From Gemmatimonadaceae bacterium (GTDB lineage: Bacteria; Gemmatimonadota; Gemmatimonadetes; Gemmatimonadales; Gemmatimonadaceae), in contig DASXKV010000038.1 of the NCBI GenBank assembly GCA_036496605.1, forward strand, positions 1 to 64,000: a DNA stretch of 64,000 bases. The letters are read 5' to 3'. The notes beneath the pieces were generated by a model. The model was not told where the DNA came from, searched no databases, and saw only the letters and a program-made list of their open reading frames with translations. Both the position numbers and the translations under genes were made by a program. This document shows, one piece after another, positions 7,904-18,026 of this stretch. Each line of letters opens with the position of its first letter. Within the stretch, counting starts at the first letter, position 1.

Positions 7904-10900
7904 GCCGCAGCGCCTCCTCGGCCCGACCTGCCTCCGCCTCACGAGTGCGGGCAAGTGCCTTGCGGTACTCCACCGGCATAACGAGAACGAAATGGCGCAG
8001 CGTTTGTTCCCATCGTGAGAGCATATGCCGCGCGCGCGGACTGCCGGTGTACCGGGCGTGCTGCTCTACGAGCCGGCGAAGAACATCCCGGTGGCTGGCG
8101 TCGATCACGGGCCCGAGCTCCACCATCTCTCGATTACAGTTGCGTTCGAACGAACTGCTTTCGTCGAGGACGAACGCGATGCCGCCGCTCATTCCCGCGG
8201 CGAAGTTTCGTCCCGAGCGACCGAGCACGACGACCACGCCGCCCGTCATGTATTCGCAACCATGATTGCCAACACCTTCCACGACGGCAGCAGCGCCGCT
8301 GTTGCGTACGGCGAATCGCTCGCCGGCGACGCCACCAAAGTATGCTTCGCCCGACGTCGCACCATACAACACGGTATTACCGGCGATGACCGTCTCGTCA
8401 GGCAGGAAGAGCGCACCTCGGGGCGCGCGCACGACGAGACGTCCTCCGGACAGGCCCTTTCCGACATAATCGTTTGCTTCACCCTCGAGCTCGAGCGAGA
8501 GTCCGCGCGCGGCAAAGGCGCCAAAACTCTGTCCCGCCGAACCGACGAAACGAATGACGATGCTCTCGTCAGGCAAGCCGGCTTCCCCGTAACGTCTCGC
8601 AATCTCCCCCGAGAGCATCGCGCCGACGGCACGGTCGGCGGTGCGAATCGGAAGATCGATCGCCACGCGTTCCCGACGCTCGAGCGCCGGCCGCGCCTGC
8701 TCGATGAGCGTGTGATCGAGCACGTCATCCAGATCGTGTTGCTGCTGTCGCACGTGGTGTCGTGCGCTCGTACCGGCTCGCTCACCTGGCGCCGGCACGT
8801 GCAGCAGGGCCGTGAGGTCGAGCGTGCGCGCTTTGCCGGCCGCGAGCGTTAGGCGTGGTCGGAGGAGATCGGACCGGCCAATTATCTCGACCATCGTGCG
8901 GAAGCCGAGCTTCGCGATCAGCTCACGCACTTCTTCGGCGACGAAGAAGAAATAGTTGATCACATCCTCCGGCCGACCGGTGAAGTTGGCGCGGAGCTCC
9001 GGGTCTTGCGTCGCGATCCCAACGGGACACGTGTTGAGATGGCACTTGCGCATCATCACGCAGCCGGCAACGACGAGCGGCGCGGTCGCGAACCCATATT
9101 CGTCCGCGCCAAGCAAAGCGGCGATGACGACGTCGCGGCCGGTCTTGAGTTGACCGTCGGTCTGAAGACGCACGCGTGCGCGCAGACCCTTGAGCACGAG
9201 CGTCTGCTGCGCTTCGGCGAGGCCGATCTCCCACGGGATTCCGGCGCGTTTGATCGAGGAGAGCGGGGAGGCTCCCGTTCCGCCCGAGTCACCGGAGATG
9301 GTGATCAAGTCCGCGCGCGCCTTTGCGACCCCCGCCGCGATCGTCCCAACGCCCGACTCGGCGACGAGCTTTACCGAGACGGTCGCGCGCGGATTCACGC
9401 TCTTGAGATCATAAATCAGCTGTGCGAGGTCCTCGATCGAATAGATGTCGTGGTGCGGCGGCGGTGAGATCAGTGTCACACCAGGTGTCGAGTGGCGCGT
9501 TTTCGCGATGACGTCGTCCACCTTGTGGCCGGGCAGCTGACCACCTTCGCCGGGCTTCGCGCCTTGCGCGATCTTGATCTGTAGCTCGGCGGCATTCACG
9601 AGGTACTCGGTCGTCACGCCAAACCGCGCCGACGCCACCTGCTTGATCGCGCTGTTGCGCTCCGTGCCGAAGCGCGTTCGCTCCTCTCCACCCTCGCCAG
9701 TGTTGCTGCGACCGCCGAGCCGATTCATCGCGACGGCGAGCGTCTCGTGCGTCTCGCGACTGATCGAGCCGAAAGACATGGCGCCCGTCACGAAGCGCTT
9801 CACGATCGCCGACGCCGGTTCCACGTCGTCGAGCGGCACCGGGTCTCGTCCGTCGAAGTCGAGCAGGCCGCGGAGGGTACGCTGCCTAACGGCTTCCTCG
9901 TTCGCGAGCTGGCTGAACTCGCGGTAGGTCGCGTAGGCATTGCCCCGGGTCGCGTGCTGCAGCTTCGCGATCGTCGCGGGATTCCACTCGTGATGTTCGC
10001 CCTGGCTGCGGTAGTGGTATTCTCCACCGAAGTCGAGGAGCAGTGCGTCGGAAAGTGCGCCGAACGCCGCCGAGTGACGCTCGAGCGTTTCGGCAGCAAT
10101 CGTCTCGAGTGAGATGCCACCAACTGGCGAGGACGTACCGGTGAAGTGGCGCTCGACGAGCGCGCGATCCAGCCCGATAGCTTCGCAGATCTGCGCGCCG
10201 CAGAAGCTTTGCAGGGTGGAGATGCCCATCTTCGCGAGGATCTTGAGCATCCCCTTGTCGACGGCTTTCACGTAATGGAAGTCGGCGGTCGCCGGATCGG
10301 AGACGGTCACCAGATCGCCGCGACGCGCCATGTCTGCGATCGTCTCGAGGGCGAGGTATGGATAGACAGCGCTGGCGCCGTATCCAACGAGCAGCGCGAA
10401 ATGCGCGGTCTCTCGCGCTTCCGCGGTCTCGACGACGATACTGACGCGGGCTCGCAGCCGCTCGCGAATGAGATGATGATGAATCGCCGCGACGGCTAGC
10501 AGCGACGGAATCGGCGCGTGTTGTTCGTCGACGTCGCGGTCGCTGAGCAGGATGATGCCGCATCCTGCGCGGACTGCGTGCGCGGCGGCACGGCAGAGCG
10601 CGTCGACCGCGCGCTCGAGCGCGTGCGGCCCGTCGCCGGTGGGAAAGATGGCGGCGAGAGTCGTTAGGCGATGGCCGGGCGCCGTCAACGCGCGCAGTCT
10701 GCTCATCGACGCGCGCGTCAGCACCGGGTCGTCGAGGCGGAGCTGCCTGGCGTGCTCCGGCGTCTCGTCGAGCACGTTCTTCTGCGGCCCGAGATTCATT
10801 CGCAACGACATCACGAGCCGCTCGCGAATCGGATCGATCGCGGGGTTCGTGACCTGCGCGAAGAGCTGCCGAAAGTACGCGAACAGGAGCTGCGGCCGGT

Positions 10901-12461
10901 CGGAGAGCACAGCGAGCGGCGTGTCATTCCCCATCGAGCCAAGCGCCTCCTCGCCTGTGGTCGCCATCGGCGCGAGGACCATCCGCAGCTCCTCAGCGCT
11001 GTATCCGAAGAGTCGCTGGAGCCTAACGAGGACATCGGGATGGGTATCAGCGGGCGCGCGAGCGTCGGCGTGGAGTTCCGGCAGTGTGACCCGCTCTTCC
11101 GCCAGCCAACGTCGATACGGCCGCCGCGATGCCAACTCCTCCTTCAGCTCGACGTCATCGAGGACGCGTCCCTGCGTTGTGTTGACAAGCAGCATTCGCC
11201 CGGGCTCGAGCCGACCCTTCGCGCGGATCTTCTCGGGCGGGAAGGGAAGTGCTCCCGCCTCCGAGGCGAGTACGACCACGTCGTCGTTGGTGACGACGTA
11301 GCGTGCCGGACGCAGTCCGTTGCGATCCAACACCGCGCCGATCTGACGTCCATCGGTAAACGCCATCGCGGCTGGTCCGTCCCACGGCTCGACGATCGAG
11401 GAATGATACTCGTAGAACGCGCGTCGCTCCGGAGACATCGTCTCGTCGCCTTCCCATGCCTCGGGAATGAGCATCATCATCGCGTGCGCGAGCGGACGCC
11501 CCGCCTGTACGAGCAGCTCGAGCACGTTATCGAAGCACGCCGAGTCGCTCTGTCCTTCGGATACGACCGGGATTATTTCGCCCATGCAGTCGCCGAACTG
11601 CTCGGACGACATGCCGGCTTCGCGGACGCGCATCCACGTGAGATTGCCGCGCAGCGTGTTGATCTCGCCATTGTGGCAGACGTAGCGATAGGGATGCGCA
11701 AGCGGCCACGATGGGAATGTGTTCGTCGAGAAACGCGAGTGGACGAGCGCGAGCGCAGACGCAAAGTCGGTCTCGACGAGATCGGGATAGAAATGACGCA
11801 ACTGCGTCGGGCGCAGCATGCCCTTGTACACGAGCGTGCGTGACGAGAGACTGGCGACGTAGGTCGACGGCTGGCCTTCGGGCGCCGCCTCACGACTCAC
11901 GCGCTCGATGTGCCGGCGGATCACGTAGAGTGCGCGCTCGAATGTGGACGCGTCGTCCACGCTCAGATTCACGCCGAGCGGCGCGACGAAGAGTTGACGG
12001 ATCGCCGGCCGCGTCGCGCGCGCCGAGGCTCCGCAGTACTGCTCGTCGACCGGCACGTCGCGCCAGCCGAGGACACGGCACCCGCGATCGGCCACGACGC
12101 GCTCGATGAGGGACTCGGCTTCGGCACGGTGAGTCTCGTTAGGCGGCAAGAACATCATGCCGACGCCGTAGCTGCCCGCCTCTGGAAGGCTGATGCCGAT
12201 GTCTCGGCATACGCGCCAGAGGAACGCGTGCGGAATCTGAACCAGTATCCCCGCGCCGTCGCCCGTCTCCGAGTCGGCGGCGACCGCGCTTCGGTGGGCG
12301 AGGTTCCCAAGCAACTCGAGCGCGCCGCGAACGATTTCCGGAGAGCGCTCACCCTTCACATGGGCGAGAAATCCAATCCCGCAGCCATCGTGCTCATAAA
12401 ACGGATCGTACAGGCCTTCGCGGCGCATCGCGCCCGCGGTCTGGACGGAGCTCGTCGTCAT
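7896..12461 (-). CDS. gltB: Glutamate synthase large (alpha) subunit
   Basis: The 1521-residue protein matches the family length. Domains in order: N-terminal Ntn-type glutamine amidotransferase, central domain, FMN-binding synthase domain, and C-terminal beta-helix (GXGXG) domain. The amidotransferase nucleophile is expected at Cys27 in EHDGCGIGF, implying removal of a 26-residue propeptide. The synthase domain shows [13 protein letters not shown] and the 3Fe-4S segment [13 protein letters not shown]. The C-terminal domain has the repeated GxGxxGG pattern. Its start ATGA overlaps the ilvC stop by 4 nt. Placement directly after ilvC ties glutamate supply to branched-chain amino acid synthesis. 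Confidence 0.97.
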   Translation of the reverse strand: MTTSSVQTAGAMRREGLYDPFYEHDGCGIGFLAHVKGERSPEIVRGALELLGNLAHRSAVAADSETGDGAGILVQIPHAFLWRVCRDIGISLPEAGSYGVGMMFLPPNETHRAEAESLIERVVADRGCRVLGWRDVPVDEQYCGASARATRPAIRQLFVAPLGVNLSVDDASTFERALYVIRRHIERVSREAAPEGQPSTYVASLSSRTLVYKGMLRPTQLRHFYPDLVETDFASALALVHSRFSTNTFPSWPLAHPYRYVCHNGEINTLRGNLTWMRVREAGMSSEQFGDCMGEIIPVVSEGQSDSACFDNVLELLVQAGRPLAHAMMMLIPEAWEGDETMSPERRAFYEYHSSIVEPWDGPAAMAFTDGRQIGAVLDRNGLRPARYVVTNDDVVVLASEAGALPFPPEKIRAKGRLEPGRMLLVNTTQGRVLDDVELKEELASRRPYRRWLAEERVTLPELHADARAPADTHPDVLVRLQRLFGYSAEELRMVLAPMATTGEEALGSMGNDTPLAVLSDRPQLLFAYFRQLFAQVTNPAIDPIRERLVMSLRMNLGPQKNVLDETPEHARQLRLDDPVLTRASMSRLRALTAPGHRLTTLAAIFPTGDGPHALERAVDALCRAAAHAVRAGCGIILLSDRDVDEQHAPIPSLLAVAAIHHHLIRERLRARVSIVVETAEARETAHFALLVGYGASAVYPYLALETIADMARRGDLVTVSDPATADFHYVKAVDKGMLKILAKMGISTLQSFCGAQICEAIGLDRALVERHFTGTSSPVGGISLETIAAETLERHSAAFGALSDALLLDFGGEYHYRSQGEHHEWNPATIAKLQHATRGNAYATYREFSQLANEEAVRQRTLRGLLDFDGRDPVPLDDVEPASAIVKRFVTGAMSFGSISRETHETLAVAMNRLGGRSNTGEGGEERTRFGTERNSAIKQVASARFGVTTEYLVNAAELQIKIAQGAKPGEGGQLPGHKVDDVIAKTRHSTPGVTLISPPPHHDIYSIEDLAQLIYDLKSVNPRATVSVKLVAESGVGTIAAGVAKARADLITISGDSGGTGASPLSSIKRAGIPWEIGLAEAQQTLVLKGLRARVRLQTDGQLKTGRDVVIAALLGADEYGFATAPLVVAGCVMMRKCHLNTCPVGIATQDPELRANFTGRPEDVINYFFFVAEEVRELIAKLGFRTMVEIIGRSDLLRPRLTLAAGKARTLDLTALLHVPAPGERAGTSARHHVRQQQHDLDDVLDHTLIEQARPALERRERVAIDLPIRTADRAVGAMLSGEIARRYGEAGLPDESIVIRFVGSAGQSFGAFAARGLSLELEGEANDYVGKGLSGGRLVVRAPRGALFLPDETVIAGNTVLYGATSGEAYFGGVAGERFAVRNSGAAAVVEGVGNHGCEYMTGGVVVVLGRSGRNFAAGMSGGIAFVLDESSSFERNCNREMVELGPVIDASHRDVLRRLVEQHARYTGSPRARHMLSRWEQTLRHFVLVMPVEYRKALARTREAEAGRAEEALRHG

Positions 12462-13480
12462 GCGCCCCCGGCGCCGGGGACGACCTCCTTTGGATTTACG
12501 AAAGTCATCATCCGCCGCAGCTCGCGACCGACGCTCTCGATTGGGTGAGCCGCGTCTTCCCGTCGCCGGCGATTGAATTGCGGCCGGCCTTTACGGTTCT
12601 CGTCGATCCACGCCGAGGCGAAGGAGCCGTTGCGCACCTCCTCGAGGAGCTGTCGCATCGCGGCGCGAGTGTCGTCGGTGACGATCCGCGGTCCGGCGAC
12701 ATAGTCGCCATACTCGGCGGTGTCCGAGACGGAGTAGCGCATGTAGTTCAGGCCCCCCTGGTAGAAGAGGTCGACGATCAACTTCAACTCGTGCATGCAC
12801 TCGAAGTATGCGACTTCGGGCTGATAGCCTGCTTCGACGAGCGTTTCGAATCCGGCTTTGACGAGCGCGGAGACGCCGCCACAGAGGACCGCCTGTTCAC
12901 CGAAGAGATCCGTCTCGGTCTCCTCGGCGAATGTTGTCTGAAGGACGCCGGCCCGCGTGCAGCCGATTCCCTTCGCATAGGCGAGCGCATCGGCGAGAGC
13001 GCCGCCGGACGCGTCTTGATGCACCCCGACGAGCGCCGGGACGCCTCCGCCCTGGAGGAAGACTTCGCGGACACGGTGACCGGGGGATTTTGGCGCGACC
13101 ATGCTCACGTCCACGTTAGGCGGAGGAATGATCTGGCAGAAGCGCACATTGAAGCCGTGTGCGAACATGAGCGTCTTTCCTGTGCCCAACGAGGGCGCGA
13201 TCTCCTCCTCGTAAATTTTTGCCTGCGCGGTATCGGGAGTGAGGATCATTATTAGCGCGGCCGCTTCGGCTGCCTCCGCGACGGGCAGCACCGTTAGGCC
13301 TGCGCGCTGGGCCTTCTCCCAACTTTTCGACCCCTCGTACAGCCCGACGGTCACGTCCAGGCCGCTGTCGCGAAGGTTCAGTGCGTGGGCATGCCCCTGG
13401 CTACCGAAGCCGATGATGGCGATCCGTCGTCCGTGGAGGCGCTCGAGCGCGGCATCCCGGTCATAGAACAATTGAGTCAT
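12458..13480 (-). CDS. ilvC: Ketol-acid reductoisomerase (NADP+), class I
   Basis: The enzyme converts acetolactate or acetohydroxybutyrate to the dihydroxy acid, using NADPH and Mg2+. At 340 residues it is the short class I form. The Rossmann motif [15 protein letters not shown] is at 22-36, the [12 protein letters not shown] segment is in the middle, and the knotted C-terminal domain contains [18 protein letters not shown] with the metal-binding acidic residues. It is preceded by ilvN and a short tandem repeat, and its stop overlaps the gltB start by 4 nt. Cytosolic; third enzyme encoded in the operon. Confidence 0.97.
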   Translation of the reverse strand: MTQLFYDRDAALERLHGRRIAIIGFGSQGHAHALNLRDSGLDVTVGLYEGSKSWEKAQRAGLTVLPVAEAAEAAALIMILTPDTAQAKIYEEEIAPSLGTGKTLMFAHGFNVRFCQIIPPPNVDVSMVAPKSPGHRVREVFLQGGGVPALVGVHQDASGGALADALAYAKGIGCTRAGVLQTTFAEETETDLFGEQAVLCGGVSALVKAGFETLVEAGYQPEVAYFECMHELKLIVDLFYQGGLNYMRYSVSDTAEYGDYVAGPRIVTDDTRAAMRQLLEEVRNGSFASAWIDENRKGRPQFNRRRREDAAHPIESVGRELRRMMTFVNPKEVVPGAGGA

Positions 13481-13484
13481 GTGT

Positions 13485-13521
13485 CGAGGGGCTAGGGGGC
13501 TAGGGGCTAGGGACTAGGGGC
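13485..13521. repeat. Short tandem repeat (CTAGGGG-type) at the ilvN/ilvC junction
   Basis: Four to five imperfect copies of a 7-8 nt unit (GGGGCTA with one extra or changed base) run from the ilvN stop into the ilvN-ilvC spacer. The ilvN stop codon TAG lies within the array, so the last residues of IlvN are encoded by it. Such arrays change length by slippage. Confidence 0.7.
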
Positions 13522-14024
13522 GAGAGAGGGGCGAAAGAGGAGTGAGAGCGGTGCGGCGTGCCACGGGTCATGGCGATGCGCCCGGTACGCATCATTTCCT
13601 TGAGACCGAAGGGCCTAACCGCCTCGATGAAACGCTCGACCTCGTCCGGGTCTCCGGTGATCTCGATGACCACCGACGACGACGCGACGTCGAGGATCTT
13701 CGCTCCGCACGCGCTCGCGGTCGCGACGACGTCACGCCGCGTGCCGGCGGGCGCGCCCACCTTCACGAGAACCGTCTCGCGGTCCACGGTGCGTTCATCG
13801 GTCACGTCCGTGACCTTGAGCACCTCGACGAGGCGATAGAGCTGCTTGATGACTTGCTCGACATTCTCCGCGTCGACGACGAGCGACATCCGGCTCACGC
13901 CCGACGTCTCGCTCTGCCCCACCGCGAGGCTATCGATGTTGTAGCCGCGGCGCCGGAAGAGGCTCACGACGCGGTGAAGCACCGCCGGCCGGTCCTGCAT
14001 CAGAGCAACTAGCGTGTGTTTCAT
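13500..14024 (-). CDS. ilvN: Acetolactate synthase small (regulatory) subunit
   Basis: The 174-residue protein has two ACT-type domains. The first starts at residue 1 ([21 protein letters not shown], the classic small-subunit opening, with NIDSL at about 30-34). The second contains the [31 protein letters not shown] region. The subunit binds valine and confers feedback inhibition on IlvB. The ATG lies 15 nt after the ilvB stop, so co-translation is likely. The C-terminal tail after IAMTRG (about 20 residues, Ser/Pro-rich) is extra relative to typical 155-165-residue homologues and is partly encoded by the tandem repeat. Confidence 0.95.
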   Translation of the reverse strand: MKHTLVALMQDRPAVLHRVVSLFRRRGYNIDSLAVGQSETSGVSRMSLVVDAENVEQVIKQLYRLVEVLKVTDVTDERTVDRETVLVKVGAPAGTRRDVVATASACGAKILDVASSSVVIEITGDPDEVERFIEAVRPFGLKEMMRTGRIAMTRGTPHRSHSSFAPLSPLVPSP

Positions 14025-14039
14025 CGGTCACGGCCTCCG

Positions 14040-15740
14040 TCATTCATGAGTCAGCATTTCGCCGATGCTCTTCCCCTGCGGCACGATCGGGAACACGTTC
14101 ACCTCGCGCTCGACGCGGAAGTCGATCACGACCGAGCCGTCATGCTGCCACGCCCGACGCACCGCGTCTTCGACATCCTCCATGCGCTCGACCGTGAGGC
14201 CGAGCAGACCATGCGCCTCGGCGAGCTTGGCGAAGTCGGGGCTGATGAGCGGCGTGGCGCTGTACACCTTGTTCTCGAAGAGTTGTTGCCACTGCCGCAC
14301 CATGCCGAGGTACCCATTGTTCACGATGGCAACCTTCACGTTACGAACATTCTCTTGCACGAGCGTCGAGAGCTCCTGGTTCGTCATCTGAAAGCCGCCA
14401 TCGCCGACGATCGCCCACACGGTCTCGTTAGGCCAGGCGAGCGCCACGCCGAGCGCCGCCGGCAGCGCGAAGCCCATCGTCCCGGCGCCCCCACTCGTTA
14501 TGTGCGTCCGTGGCCGGTGCCAGTCGATCAGTTGGGCGGCCCACATCTGATGCTGTCCGACGTCGGTGACGACGCGGTAATCGCCGCGGTCGTTGAGCGT
14601 CCGGTTCAACTCCGCGTAGACGTCGTGCGGCATGAGTGCCGCGCCCGACGGCCGCACGAGCTCGCGGTGTCGCTGCTGACACTGCAGTTGCTCGAGGCGA
14701 ATGTGCGCCAGCCATTCGTCACACCGTCGCGGCTGCAGCTCCCGGAGGAGCGCCTGCAGCACGTTCCGGGCATCACCGACGATGGGCACGGCAACGGGCA
14801 CGTTCTTGCCGATCTCCGACGGATCGATGTCGATGTGAATGACGGTTGCGCGCGGCGCGAACGTCGACGCCTTTCCGGTCACGCGATCGTCGAATCGCCC
14901 ACCGACGTTGAGGAGTACGTCGCACTCCTGGAGCGCGCGATTCACGTGGACCCAGCCGTGCATCCCCGGCATGCCGAGGCTCAACGGGTGAGTCTCGGGG
15001 AACGCGCCCATGCCGTGGAGCGTTGTGATCACAGGAATGCCGGTGCGCTCGGCGAGCGCGAGGAGCTCCGCCGTCGCGCCGGATTGAATGACACCGTTGC
15101 CGGCCATGACGAGCGGTCGCTCGGCATCCTTCAGCAGTGCCGCCGCGGCGCGGATCTGACGTGAGTTTCCGGTGTAGGTCGGCCGATAACCGGGCAGATC
15201 CAGCTCGACGTCCCAGTTAGGCGTTAGGCGGGCCTGCTGCGCGTCCTTCGTGACATCGATGAGTACGGGGCCGGGGCGCCCGCTCGCGGCGAGGAAGAAC
15301 GCCTCGCGGAACACGTAGGGCAACTCCTCGGCGTGAGTGACGAGGTAGTTGTGCTTGGTGATCGGGACGGTGATGCCGGTGATGTCGACTTCCTGAAATG
15401 CATCCTTGCCCAGTAACGATCGCGGCACCTGTCCGGTGATGGCGACGAGCGGCGTCGAATCCATCCAGGCGTCGGCGAGTGGCGTGACGAGATTCGTGGC
15501 CCCCGGGCCGCTCGTCGCGACGCACACACCAACGCGACCGGTCGAACGCGCGTAACCTTCGGCGGCGTGGCCGGCGCCCTGCTCGTGGCGGCAGAGCACA
15601 TGATGCAGTCGATCCCGACAACCGGCGAGGGCGTGATAGAACGGCATGATCGCTCCGCCGGGAATGCCGAAGATGACGTCCACCCGCTCGCGGATGAGCG
15701 CCTCGCACATCACTTGAGCGCCGGTTACTGATGTGCTCAT
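14040..15740 (-). CDS. ilvB: Acetolactate synthase large (catalytic) subunit
   Basis: The enzyme condenses pyruvate with pyruvate or 2-oxobutyrate using TPP and FAD. The start is the ATG at 15740 (MSTSVTGAQ), overlapping the ilvD stop as ATGA, which gives 566 residues; the longer upstream reading runs inside ilvD in another frame. Motifs: [11 protein letters not shown] near the N-terminus, the activating Glu in [15 protein letters not shown], the central FAD region with [10 protein letters not shown], and the TPP/Mg motif [12 protein letters not shown] with IVNN downstream. It pairs with IlvN encoded just downstream. Confidence 0.97.
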   Translation of the reverse strand: MSTSVTGAQVMCEALIRERVDVIFGIPGGAIMPFYHALAGCRDRLHHVLCRHEQGAGHAAEGYARSTGRVGVCVATSGPGATNLVTPLADAWMDSTPLVAITGQVPRSLLGKDAFQEVDITGITVPITKHNYLVTHAEELPYVFREAFFLAASGRPGPVLIDVTKDAQQARLTPNWDVELDLPGYRPTYTGNSRQIRAAAALLKDAERPLVMAGNGVIQSGATAELLALAERTGIPVITTLHGMGAFPETHPLSLGMPGMHGWVHVNRALQECDVLLNVGGRFDDRVTGKASTFAPRATVIHIDIDPSEIGKNVPVAVPIVGDARNVLQALLRELQPRRCDEWLAHIRLEQLQCQQRHRELVRPSGAALMPHDVYAELNRTLNDRGDYRVVTDVGQHQMWAAQLIDWHRPRTHITSGGAGTMGFALPAALGVALAWPNETVWAIVGDGGFQMTNQELSTLVQENVRNVKVAIVNNGYLGMVRQWQQLFENKVYSATPLISPDFAKLAEAHGLLGLTVERMEDVEDAVRRAWQHDGSVVIDFRVEREVNVFPIVPQGKSIGEMLTHE

Positions 15741-17479
15741 CGGCCGGCTGCGACGGGCGTGAGGCTCGCCGAGTGCGGCAGCGGTGCCAAAGCCGGCATC
15801 TCGAGAACCGCGCCGGCGCTCGCATTGGAAACGAGGGCGGCATAGCGCGCGAGCCAACCCCGCAGGTACTTCGGGGCCGGCGGCGTCCATTCGCTGTGCC
15901 GCCAGGCGAGCTCGTTAGGCGCCAGCTCGACTTCGAGCGTTCGGCCGGCGAGATCGATCGCGATCGTGTCGCCATCACGGAGCAGTGCAATCGGGCCGCC
16001 TTCCGCCGCCTCGGGCGCTACATGCCCGATGCTCAACCCGCGCGAGCCGCCGGAGAAGCGGCCGTCGGTGATGAGCGCGACGCGCGCGCCGAGCGGCATC
16101 CCCTTGAGCATGCTCGTGAGCGAGAGCATCTCGCGCATGCCGGGCCCGCCGCGCGGCCCCTCGTAGCGCACGACGACGGCCTCGCCCGGTTGAATGCGGC
16201 CTTCGCGAAGCGCATCGATCGCATCCTCCTCGCAATCGAACACGCGCGCCGGTCCCCGGAATGTCATCTCGTGCTGCTCGACGGCGCCCACTTTGATCAC
16301 GGCACCGTGCGGCGCGAGATTGCCGAAGAGCACCGAGAGCGCCCCACGCGCCGAGTGTGGGTGCGCCAGCGGCCGAATGCATTCGGGGTTGTCATTGGTG
16401 ACGTCAGCGAGGTTCTCGCCTAACGAACCGCCGGTGACGGTCGGTACGTCGAGATCGAGCGCGCCGGGAAGAGCGGAGAGCTCCTTGAGGATGGCGGGAA
16501 CGCCGCCGGCCGCGTGAACGTCCTGCATGTGCCATTGCCGGTCGCCGTCCCACGCGGGCGAGATCTTCGCGAGATGGGGCACCCGCTCCGCCACCTCGTT
16601 GAAGCGTGAGAGCGGATAGACGAGGCCGGACTCGCGTGCGAGCGCGAGCACGTGCAGCACGGTGTTCGTCGAGCCGCCCATCGCGACGTCGAGGGCGATG
16701 GCGTTGTCGATCGATCTCGCGGTCACGATATCGCCGAAGGTGACACCTCTCGCGAACAGGTCCATCAAGGCAACGGCGGCGCGCTGCGCGAGTGCGTGAC
16801 GTTCCGGCGACGTCGCGAGGATCGTCCCATTCCCCGGCAGCGCGATACCGAGTGCCTCACAGAGACAGTTCATCGAGTTGGCGGTGAACATGCCGCTGCA
16901 GCTGCCGCACGTCGGGCACCCCGCGGTCTCGAGCTCGGTGAGCCGCGCGTCGTCGATCGTTCCGGCGAGGCGCGCGCCGACGCCCTCGAACACCGTGATG
17001 AGATCGATCTTGCCGCCGCTGCGATCGATGCCGGCCTGCATCGGTCCGCCGGAGACGAAGATGGTTGGGAGATTCACGCGCGCGGCGCCCATGAGCATTC
17101 CTGGAACGATCTTGTCGCAGTTCGGAATGCAGATCATCGCGTCGAAGCAATGCGCCCGCGCCATGGTCTCGACGGCGTCGGCGATGAGCTCGCGCGAGGG
17201 CAACGAGTAGCGCATGCCCTCGTGTCCCATGATGATGCCGTCGTCGACGCCGATCGTGTTGAACTCGAACGGCACACCGCCAGCCGCGCGGATCGCCTCC
17301 TTGACGACGCGCCCGAACTCCTGCAAGTGGACATGACCGGGAACGATGTCCAGGTAGGAGTTGCAGACGGCGACGAACGGCTTGTCGAAATCGTTAGGCG
17401 ACCGGATCTGACCGGTTGCGCGCAGGAGGCTGCGGTGGGGCGCGCGCTCGAAGCCGCGCTTGATCGTGTCAGACCGCAT
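15737..17479 (-). CDS. ilvD: Dihydroxy-acid dehydratase
   Basis: The enzyme removes water from dihydroxyisovalerate or dihydroxymethylvalerate. The start is the ATG at 17479 ([21 protein letters not shown]), preceded by a strong GGAGG 8 nt upstream; a longer reading would begin inside the leader terminator. The product is 580 residues. Fe-S and metal ligands are visible in [10 protein letters not shown] and [17 protein letters not shown]. The C-terminal region has [20 protein letters not shown], the family signature. It is the first structural gene of the operon, 19 nt after an 11-bp terminator hairpin. Confidence 0.97.
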   Translation of the reverse strand: MRSDTIKRGFERAPHRSLLRATGQIRSPNDFDKPFVAVCNSYLDIVPGHVHLQEFGRVVKEAIRAAGGVPFEFNTIGVDDGIIMGHEGMRYSLPSRELIADAVETMARAHCFDAMICIPNCDKIVPGMLMGAARVNLPTIFVSGGPMQAGIDRSGGKIDLITVFEGVGARLAGTIDDARLTELETAGCPTCGSCSGMFTANSMNCLCEALGIALPGNGTILATSPERHALAQRAAVALMDLFARGVTFGDIVTARSIDNAIALDVAMGGSTNTVLHVLALARESGLVYPLSRFNEVAERVPHLAKISPAWDGDRQWHMQDVHAAGGVPAILKELSALPGALDLDVPTVTGGSLGENLADVTNDNPECIRPLAHPHSARGALSVLFGNLAPHGAVIKVGAVEQHEMTFRGPARVFDCEEDAIDALREGRIQPGEAVVVRYEGPRGGPGMREMLSLTSMLKGMPLGARVALITDGRFSGGSRGLSIGHVAPEAAEGGPIALLRDGDTIAIDLAGRTLEVELAPNELAWRHSEWTPPAPKYLRGWLARYAALVSNASAGAVLEMPALAPLPHSASLTPVAAGR

Positions 17480-17497
17480 ACAAAACCTCCATGCGCG

Positions 17498-17560
17498 AAA
17501 AGGCCCCTTCAGTGCGAAGGGGCCTTCAGTCAAACGCCCCTCCCGATGCGGGAGGGGCGT
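17498..17560 (-). terminator. ilv attenuator: anti-antiterminator hairpin plus intrinsic terminator
   Basis: In the minus-strand transcript, ACGCCCCTCCC and GGGAGGGGCGT (17550-17560 and 17534-17544) form an 11-bp hairpin. AAGGCCCCTTC and GAAGGGGCCTT (17516-17526 and 17500-17510) then form an 11-bp terminator ending in TTTT, just before the ilvD ribosome-binding site. Alternative pairings exist. GGGAGG at 17584-17589, immediately after the leader stop codon, can pair with the CCTCCC of the first hairpin. This would free its GGGGC half to pair with GCCCC of the terminator. The five segments therefore allow two mutually exclusive folds. The mechanism is inferred from complementarity. Confidence 0.75.
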
Positions 17561-17594
17561 GTCGTTCTACCGTGTTGCCCGATCCTCCCAGCCG

Positions 17595-17660
17595 CTATGG
17601 TCCCGCGCTAATAAGCGCGAGTACCTGAAGCAGACCGAGTCGGAGCGAGCGAGGCGACAT
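17595..17660 (-). CDS. ilv operon leader peptide (attenuation)
   Basis: A 21-residue frame runs from the ATG at 17660 to TAG at 17595. It begins MSPRSLRLGLLQVLALIS and ends AGP. Eight of 21 residues are Leu, Val or Ile, clustered in the middle as in E. coli IlvL. The stop codon lies 5 nt before a GGGAGG segment that starts the competing hairpin series. A ribosome finishing at the stop would cover that segment and allow the terminator; a ribosome stalled at the Leu/Val/Ile codons would leave it free. No strong Shine-Dalgarno is visible. The assignment rests on composition, position and the downstream structures. Confidence 0.75.
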   Translation of the reverse strand: MSPRSLRLGLLQVLALISAGP

Positions 17661-17702
17661 GATTAGATGCTGAATTCGCGATCGGTGATGGTGTCGAAAC
17701 GC

Positions 17703-17730
17703 AACCTATGCCGATTCTGACATTTGTCAA
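17703..17730 (-). promoter_or_regulatory. Promoter of the ilv-glt operon
   Basis: On the minus strand, TTGACA (17725-17730) and TAGGTT (17703-17708) are separated by 16 nt. The -35 box lies only 8 nt from the -35 box of the divergent leu promoter. Transcription would start about 35-40 nt before the leader ATG at 17660. Confidence 0.65.
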
Positions 17731-17738
17731 CACGCGCC

Positions 17739-17768
17739 TTGACAGCCGCGGCGAGTGCGCTTTAGGTT
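17739..17768 (+). promoter_or_regulatory. Promoter of the leu operon
   Basis: TTGACA (17739-17744) and TAGGTT (17763-17768) are separated by 18 nt. The -10 hexamer is identical to that of the divergent ilv promoter. The predicted transcription start, about 7 nt downstream, falls at or next to the leader ATG at 17776, so the leader peptide is probably translated from a leaderless mRNA. Confidence 0.65.
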
Positions 17769-17775
17769 CGCGTTC

Positions 17776-17868
17776 ATGCATCGCGCCAACCTTCTCCTCC
17801 TTAGCAGCGCTCTCGGCCTTCTTGGTCGGGGGCTTCTGTGCATGGGAGGGAAGGAGCGCACCGAGTAG
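17776..17868 (+). CDS. leu operon leader peptide (attenuation)
   Basis: A 30-residue frame begins MHRANLLLLSSALGLLGRGL and ends in a charged KERTE before TAG at 17866-17868. Nine residues are Leu, including a run of four (17791-17802) and two Leu pairs. This is a leucine-sensing leader. Codons 23-25 (ATGGGAGGG, 17842-17850) exactly duplicate the first nine bases of the 3-prime arm of the downstream terminator and can pair with its 5-prime arm. Stalling at the Leu codons would therefore favour the antiterminator. No Shine-Dalgarno precedes the ATG, which coincides with the predicted transcription start. Confidence 0.8.
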   Translation: MHRANLLLLSSALGLLGRGLLCMGGKERTE

Positions 17869-17887
17869 CGGCGCGCTGACGCGATGA

Positions 17888-17930
17888 GCGGCCCCTCCCA
17901 TCCACGCGATGGGAGGGGCCGCTTCCGTTT
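17888..17930 (+). terminator. leu operon attenuator terminator
   Basis: GCGGCCCCTCCCAT (17888-17901) and ATGGGAGGGGCCGC (17909-17922) form a perfect 14-bp stem with a 7-nt loop, followed by TTCCGTTT. The 5-prime arm can instead pair over 9 bp with ATGGGAGGG at 17842-17850 inside the leader peptide gene, giving an antiterminator. It lies 96 nt before leuA. Confidence 0.8.
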
Positions 17931-18026
17931 GCGCCCTGCCATCGGTGGCCATCGAGGAGCCAATCGTTCACGAGCGCGCACGCGACGCGGACTTTCGCCA
18001 CCACTCTCACCGTCGCCTGTGCAACC

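Noticed and set aside
10671-11843. A 390-residue plus-strand frame
   Set aside because: It is an antisense shadow of gltB, with an Arg/His-rich composition and no domain.
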